64,000 nt of DNA from Mytilus galloprovincialis. Its lineage: Eukaryota; Mollusca; Bivalvia; Mytilida; Mytilidae. The position numbers were made by a program, and so were the translations under genes. The stretch's first letter is position 1; each line of letters opens with the position of its first letter. Of this stretch, positions 58,097-64,000 are shown piece by piece. The stretch lies in NCBI RefSeq assembly GCF_965363235.1, contig NC_134838.1, positions 5,399,001 to 5,463,000 of the forward strand, in the 5' to 3' direction. Below the pieces are notes generated by a model that saw only the letters and a list, made by a program, of their open reading frames with translations, was not told where the DNA came from and did not search any database.

Positions 58097-61000
58097 GTAA
58101 TAATTTTGAATGGACAAAAATCAATTTAGATTTACTACGCAACAGCAACTACCGTAACAATCATCAAATATAGTAAAAATCACTGATTTTGAAAACTGAG
58201 AGAACTTATCTCCCCTTATATATAAGTTTAATTATAGCAGTACCAAAATAAAAACAAATAATGTCAAGTCCAAATAGTGTAAAATTCAGGGATCTCCATG
58301 ACATGTTTCATCATGGTGCACAGCCTTCGTTAAATTATGTCCAGACCCCATAAAATTCACCTTGTGGCTTGTCACTATTTCATTATTTGGAAATCTGTCC
58401 CTGCTCGACCTGAAAATCTGTCTGGCTTGAACTTTTGACATCATACAACAATCACTGTTCCATTGTGGTGTCAGATATTTTCTAATATGAGTCAGGCATA
58501 ACCTGTGAATTAGGACGAAGTCTGTATGATTTTTTTTTATAAATCAAACATGTTAAAAAGAGAAACGGAAATACCGTAACGTTTCCGATTTTGGTTCTGT
58601 TGTTAGGGATTTAGTTGTGACGTTATGACGTCATATTCAATGTAAACAAAGAACGTAACGTTTCCGAATTTGGTTCTGTTGTTAGGGATTTTAGTTGTGA
58701 CGTTATTTAAGTTAGGATGTCATATTCAATGTAAACAAAGAAACGCTTTCATCAGGTAACGTTTTTTTTTTATAACAAACAATTTTTAAAAATGAATTAG
58801 TATTGAGTTCCTTTCTTAGACTGATAAATATACATTTTATTCAAAGTCTCATGTGAAGAAGACCGGAAACAGAAGTAGATTTCTGTGCAGATCTGGAAAC
58901 TCAAAAACGCGACAAAAAAAAATTGAACGATTTTGAGTTCATTAGTACAATGAAAATATCGGGAAAATTTTCCAGATCTTTTTTTTTTTTTTTTTTTTTC
59001 TTCATTGAATTTTCTACTGTTATTGGGGACTTCGTCCCCATATTAAGACATAAAAATTTTATTGGATCCTTTATGATACATGTTCAGTAATAACGGACAA
59101 ATACTGACATAGCGATAAGGTGTATGATCCCCTCCATTGTAAAATTATCTTCAGTCTATGTCAATGGTCCCCTAAAATATCGTTTAAAAAAAGTAAAATC
59201 ACACAAATACTGAACTCCGATGAAAATTCAAACAGGAAAGCCTTTTATCAAATGGCAAAAGAGAAAGCTCAAACACATCAAGCCAATAGATAACAACTGT
59301 CATATTCCTGACTTGATACACTACATGCATTTCATATTAGGAAAATGGTGGATTGAACCTGGTTTTAGAGCTAGCTAAACCTCTCACTTTTAGGACAGTC
59401 ACCCTCTAAGGCTAAGCTATGTGTTATTTATATTATGTTCAATTCAGTCATGGACTAGGTGATTATTTTACTAAGTATGTATGTGCTTTCTAAAATATAC
59501 AAATACCATGCTGGCCAGTAGTTTGAAATTTTCATTGAATTTGGTAAATTTAATGGAAAGCAAAAATTTTAAATTACCTTACTTCAACATGTTCAAGAAA
59601 GCAAAATTAACATGATTAACATCAATGTTTTGTATACCAATAAGAGAGGTGATTGATATTCTAATATTATGACAAATATTCTTTTTTTTAGGGGTCAATA
59701 GATACTTTCAGTTAGCTCTTATACATGAAAAACTGAACAACATCAGCCAGAAAAAAATAACAGCCGGACAGATATGGAAACATCTTGGTGTTATGTATGA
59801 TCTTCATGCTTTGGTAAATACTCTTATTCTATTATTTATCTACAATACTCTTATTCTATTATTTATCTACAAAGACTACTCTAGAAAATGGAAACCAAGA
59901 TTCATGACAAATATACCTTTCACAAAAAGATAGATTTGTAATTTGCCCTCTTTACACGTTTGTGATCATTTCTACAAATGCTTTTTCTTATATGTGGCTC
60001 CATATGGCAGCCCAGGCTGATAAAATTGCTCTCGGCCTGTAGATTTAGCAGTTCAGCGTGAAGACTGTTATGGGAGAGGAAACATTATTTTTTATCAGTT
60101 CTGCATACAAGCTTAAGTATATATTTTGATCAGCTCTCATTTTTTGGCCTTAATGTTATCACAGAAATGCACCAAAATTAGTACCCCTTAATAAATAATG
60201 AATTTACAGTAATTAATGTAAATACATGTACTGGAAACTTATTTAAACCATGTTAACATTCAGGTATTATGAGTAGACATTATCAGTAAAGCAGGTAGGT
60301 CATTACAACATGTTCACTATTGTCTTTTGCTAGGGGGAAAATTATCACAAGTTATAGTCTAAATATAAATGCAATAACCCAAAAGATATGTTTTTTTTTC
60401 CAGAATGAATCTGAAATACTGCCCTTTCCTAACAAAGAAACTGACTTCTCCTTACCTGAAGATGACTACAAAGAATTCTTACATAAAGCTTTCCCTAGAA
60501 GTCCGACGAAAAATGATGACAATAAAACTGAACAGAAGACAGAAAAAGAAACACACAGTAATAGCTGTAAGTATATTCTTGTAGAATGTTAAGTTGAGGG
60601 GGAAATTTAGATATATTGTAAACATGTATATTCCTACAGAACGGACCAATATAGCAGGATACATGACAATGTTGTCCTAAACTCTTATTGTCATAGATTA
60701 TTTCAAAATTATGTAGACAATTATTATACAGCTGAAAAAGAAATCTGTAACTTTGTCAAAACTTCATGGAATGTTTTGAAACTGAATTTTTTTTGTTGTT
60801 GCATCGATTTGTGATTTTTGGTGTTTTAACGCCACTTTTAAGCACCGTATTTAGGCTATTTCATGGCGGCCAGTTTTTATTGTTTGAGTTTATCAAATTG
60901 ACAAAAAAACAGTAAAATTCAAATTGTTTTATTTCATTTTTCACATTCTACTCAAAAATGGACATACAGTCTATGATCAAAATTTTAAAACTTAAACAAC

Positions 61001-61604
61001 TTTATCAACCTGTCATGGAATGTTATTAAGCATGGACAAAAAATTCTTCAAGATGATCAGATCAAGAAATACCATCTGAATGATAAAATCCTTTTCTTTT
61101 CTTAATTTTTTTCTTTGAAAAACTGACAAAATAGTGCTTAAAATATAATATATAAATGTGAGAGTATTGATGAAGTTACTTGAGAATTAGACATCTATTT
61201 TTTGCCCCTGTCCACATAGCAGAGGACATTGCAATAGTCTTTATTAGTCATTCAGCCAGACTGTAGTATTATTATTGGTTTTTATTATTTGCAGACATTT
61301 TGACTAAAAAAAAAACTTCTTGTAGTTATTCCATATTGAACATGTTTTGTGGATGTTAATACTATGCCACTATTTAAAATCATTGATTTTTTTAATATAT
61401 GTTTACTTCATCATTTTAGCTCAGAAGACAAGTAAAACAGATAAATCAGAAAGTAAACATTTTGAAAACAAACATACTAGTAATGTTGTACATGCAAACA
61501 CACCCGAGAACTCTCCAAAGAGGAAGAGAACCAGACACACACCCTCGTCACAACCAAGTCCTGCCAGTACACCTGATACTCCAGCTACAAAGAGGAGGAG
61601 ATAA
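58015..61604 (+). CDS. MRGBP: MRGBP, MRG-binding protein (Eaf7), four exons
   Basis: Exons 58015-58096, 59692-59813, 60404-60566 and 61420-61604 join to 552 nt, 183 residues plus stop, with all phases agreeing; human MRGBP has 204. MRGBP/Eaf7 is a subunit of the NuA4/TIP60 histone acetyltransferase complex and binds the MRG domain of MRG15 in the nucleus. The Eaf7 domain is clear: LVWGVDLEVNLLHAMRGHKP, GVNRYFQLALIHEKL, IWKHLGVMYDLHALNESEIL and PFPNKETDFSLPE match human residue for residue in most places. The tail is Lys/Ser/Thr/Pro-rich, with RKRTRHTP and a final TKRRR, a likely nuclear signal as in human. I chose the ATG at 58015 because human-like sequence begins there; an in-frame ATG at 57916 would add 33 residues without resemblance. 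It is transcribed away from the helicase gene. Confidence 0.95.
58575..58745. repeat. two-copy direct repeat of about 85 bp in MRGBP intron 1
   Basis: CGTAACGTTTCCGATTTTGG, TTCTGTTGTTAGGGATTTAG and TCATATTCAATGTAAACAAA are repeated once with small changes (TCCGAATTTGG in the second). Confidence 0.8.
59190..59405 (+). repeat. interspersed repeat, AGTAAAATCACACAAATACT block
   Basis: It shares block order with 16740-16870 and continues through CATATTCCTGACTTG and GTGGATTGAACCTGGTTTTA, GAGCTAGCTAAACCTCTCAC. Probably the tail of a retroelement family. Confidence 0.6.
59692..59813 (+). CDS. MRGBP: MRGBP exon 2
   Basis: Acceptor TTTTTTTTAG. It encodes the second part of the Eaf7 domain and ends VMYDLHAL before GTAAAT. 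The sequence just after the donor is a 28-bp direct duplication (59814-59870). Confidence 0.93.
60404..60566 (+). CDS. MRGBP: MRGBP exon 3
   Basis: Acceptor TTTTTTCCAG. It encodes NESEILPFPNKETDFSLPED and a Lys/Asp-rich stretch, donor GTAAGT. Confidence 0.93.
61420..61604 (+). CDS. MRGBP: MRGBP exon 4
   Basis: Acceptor CATTTTAG. It encodes the Ser/Thr/Pro-rich basic tail and ends TPATKRRR before TAA. Confidence 0.92.
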
Positions 61605-62290
61605 CCCCGACACATAACATGGCCATTGCACAACAATTGATGAGAAGCCAGACAGAGCTAAACAAACCTCACTAAATGAATTATATAGAAATATAATCCC
61701 CTGATAGACATTTCTCATTACACAGAATGAGTTTGTTAAAAAAGAGACTGTATAATAAGGCACAAAAATGAATTGAAAACTTTTATATGTATTTTCTTAG
61801 AAAGGAAAAAGAAATCTGCCTGTTTTAGTACCTTTTTGAAAATTCATTAACGGGATTAAAATATTTTATTTGTTTACATGCATTGAACAGTATTGATATA
61901 TGAAAAAATTAAAATCAAAGTTATCAGCATGTGTGTTGAAGGCTGTATTGTTGACCTCTGTATGTCTTTTGTTCTGTTGATGTTATTAAAATCAAAGTTA
62001 TCAGCATGCTTGTTGAAGGTTTTATGGTTGACCTTCAATACTTAATTGATAGGGGTGCTGCTGGGCTTCTAATATCCCACCCTTTTCATATAATTTAGAT
62101 TTTTAAAATGTATATTTCATATATTGCGTAGGTAAAAATGTTACCTTTTCCCATATCGTTTTGGTGTGATGTTGTGTGTAATGGTCTGTAATGTAAGAGT
62201 TGAATACCAAAGTGCAAAAAGAGAAAAATTTGTTGATAAAAACAACTGGGAACACCAAGAAAGACGACAAAGAAGTTATGGGAACTTTAT
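61605..62290 (+). other. MRGBP 3' UTR and flank
   Basis: Non-coding. A 77-bp direct duplication begins at 61911 and 61988 (AAAATCAAAGTTATCAGCAT, then GTTGAAGG). The polyadenylation site cannot be fixed; ATTAAA hexamers occur near 61854 and 61985. Confidence 0.45.
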
Positions 62291-62299
62291 TTACCTATT

Positions 62300-62665
62300 C
62301 ACATATTTAAGAGCTCGAAAAGGTGACCTGTTCCAGCAGCATGTTCTCCCGGGGGGTGTTACTTCCTATATTTTTAGTGGTATGAGTGTGCCGCAAAACA
62401 GGGTCGCTTTTTGATGCCCTGCTGGTTAGAACAGGGTACCCTTTTCATGTACTGCTGGTTAGAACAGGGTCGCTTTTTTCATGCCCTGCTGGTGAGAACA
62501 GTTTTTTTTTAAACAAAGTATTTGTCTAGACCAAGATCGCTTATTTAACTGTTTTTTAAGATACAGTCTAGAAAGCTGGTCTAGAACAGCATCTATTTTG
62601 TACAGTCTAGAACAGGATACATTTTCTGAGCGTGTCTAGAACAGGGTATGATTTGGCAAGTGCTG
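62300..62665. repeat. degenerate repeats of TAGAACAGGGT / CTGGTTAGAACAGGG
   Basis: GCTGGTTAGAACAGGGT occurs at about 62422 and 62455, with variants through 62650 (CTGGTGAGAACAG, GTCTAGAACAGC, GTCTAGAACAGGA, GTCTAGAACAGGG). Spacing is about 33-45 bp and then irregular. Confidence 0.6.
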
Positions 62666-62689
62666 TCTGCACAGTTATACCCGAAAAGG

Positions 62690-64000
62690 TAGTCAGCAAA
62701 AATGGAATCAAGGCTGAGGACCTATTGTACTACCAAATCTCATGATTCAATGGGAATTGTGTCATCCAAGTGGCATCATAGTCATACATAATGTCTATAA
62801 AGGGTCACTGGATCGACTTTGGCTAATAACTTTCAAATTCTAAATCTAATATAATTACACATATTTTATTGTTTTTTATGAAGTACATTTATTTTTACAA
62901 TATACCAACAAATTTAATAATGACATTACAAATGAGATATTTACAAATGATCTGTCACATAAATAATTATGAATTAAATAAAAGCAATTTATAACAAATA
63001 AAACAAGACATTTAAAATAACAATTATATAGTGCATATTGTTATCAGTAAAAAAATTACCAACAATAAACAATTAAATGTGAACAAAATTAAAAGTTAGA
63101 TTTAGTAATTTATAGCATTATGGACATAAAAAATATATAATGTTTAAACAATAGTACTTTAAAAAATAAACCCTGTATATGTACTAAGGATCTAATTGCC
63201 AAAAATAAAGACTTATTTCACCCTCTCTAAGATGAAGACAAACAAAAGCAATAGTACTTCCAGCAAGCAAACATTTATTAAATAAACAATAGATGAAAAA
63301 ACTCAGCAAAATTGTAAAAGGACATGTATTTTTTTCTTCCTGAAACAAATGGATATTCCAAGAAACACATCTGACATGATATAGATGAAACTATATATAA
63401 TAATGTTCCACATGTGTATTTAATTTGTTTATCATTTATTTATATGAAAACAATCTTGCCATTACTGTTATGTGCACATTGAGCTTTTTAATCTGTCATG
63501 GGTTCATTTTTTATGCTCACAAAAATGAATACTGGTAAGTATAACAGATATAAACAGATGAAAATTACACAAGGAATTATCCGACCATATCACTTAATGT
63601 AAGTACTCTATTATATAACAATTATAAAATAATCCATACATAGAACAACCTTCTCTCTATCAAGGGTTTTAATACTAGCATTTGATGATGTTCCATTTAA
63701 CAAACATGGGACCTGAGAAGGCACTTTGTACTCTCAACTATGGGTATTACTTTGTGGTACTGTGAATTTCAACTAGAATATTTTATCATAGGTCGGTGAA
63801 ATTTTGTCAAATCTACATTTAGCATATATTTTATACAGTTTACTTCATAAATATATGAATAAAGTTTTCAGTTGACATGTCCTCAAACTACAATAATCAA
63901 ATCTTGCAAGTAATTAAGAACAGAGCAGCACACAGACCTGCAAATATAATGCCCTACTACTATCAAAGGCAAGGCACACATTTGTGTCTGTAGGTGGTAA
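62690..64000. other. AT-rich flank, no gene seen
   Basis: No exon or RNA recognised. Several TTTATT and TTTATTT motifs around 62865-62895 could be polyadenylation signals of a minus-strand gene that starts beyond the right edge; this is a guess. Confidence 0.35.

Overview
The window is AT-rich animal DNA (roughly one third G+C by eye) with short split exons, standard GT-AG introns and a dense load of small repeats. The repeat types (pearl-like elements with ACGG/ACTG runs, the tandem GACCTCATTTTCATGG family, terminal repeats with many small foldback elements) and the protein sequences point to a bivalve mollusc, most probably a marine mussel (Mytilus or a close relative). This is inference from pattern recognition, not from a search.

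Layout. (1) 1-2200: a tandem repeat in an intron, then the last coding exon (904-1423, + strand) of an acidic Trp-rich protein, best guess ArfGAP1, with its 3' UTR. (2) 2200-10468: intergenic DNA full of foldback and terminal-inverted-repeat elements and a 12-copy 42-bp minisatellite. (3) 10469-57667, minus strand: one large gene of 27 coding exons that I joined by hand. The joined reading frame is 3333 nt (1110 residues plus stop) with every splice phase agreeing. It is a DDX43-type DEAD-box RNA helicase. The vertebrate protein has one N-terminal KH domain; here I read four, separated by Gly/Phe/Asn-rich linkers, each built from the same exon pair. The introns of the repeated segments still align, so the duplications look fairly recent. 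(4) Inside its introns: many repeats, an unrecognised ORF on the same strand (33286-34224) in a 14.2-kb intron, a roughly 4.1-kb segment bounded by about 40-bp inverted repeats (27271-31380), a reverse-transcriptase fossil (about 50400-51835) and a 2.2-kb insertion containing a putative promoter (about 44220-46480). (5) 57668-58014: a head-to-head promoter region. (6) 58015-61604, + strand: four exons encoding MRGBP/Eaf7, a subunit of the NuA4/TIP60 histone acetyltransferase complex (183 residues, all phases agree). (7) 61605-64000: 3' flank with repeats and no recognisable gene.

How the parts relate. The helicase and MRGBP genes start about 350 bp apart and probably share a promoter. The helicase and the left-hand gene end toward each other. 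The helicase combines four KH RNA-binding modules, GFG/NRGFG-rich linkers and a C-terminal RGG box around a complete DEAD-box core; this multivalent layout resembles germ-granule helicases such as Vasa, but that is inference. The four-KH architecture and the way it was assembled, with transposon insertions landing in individual copies and leaving natural empty sites in the sister copies, is the most interesting feature of the window.
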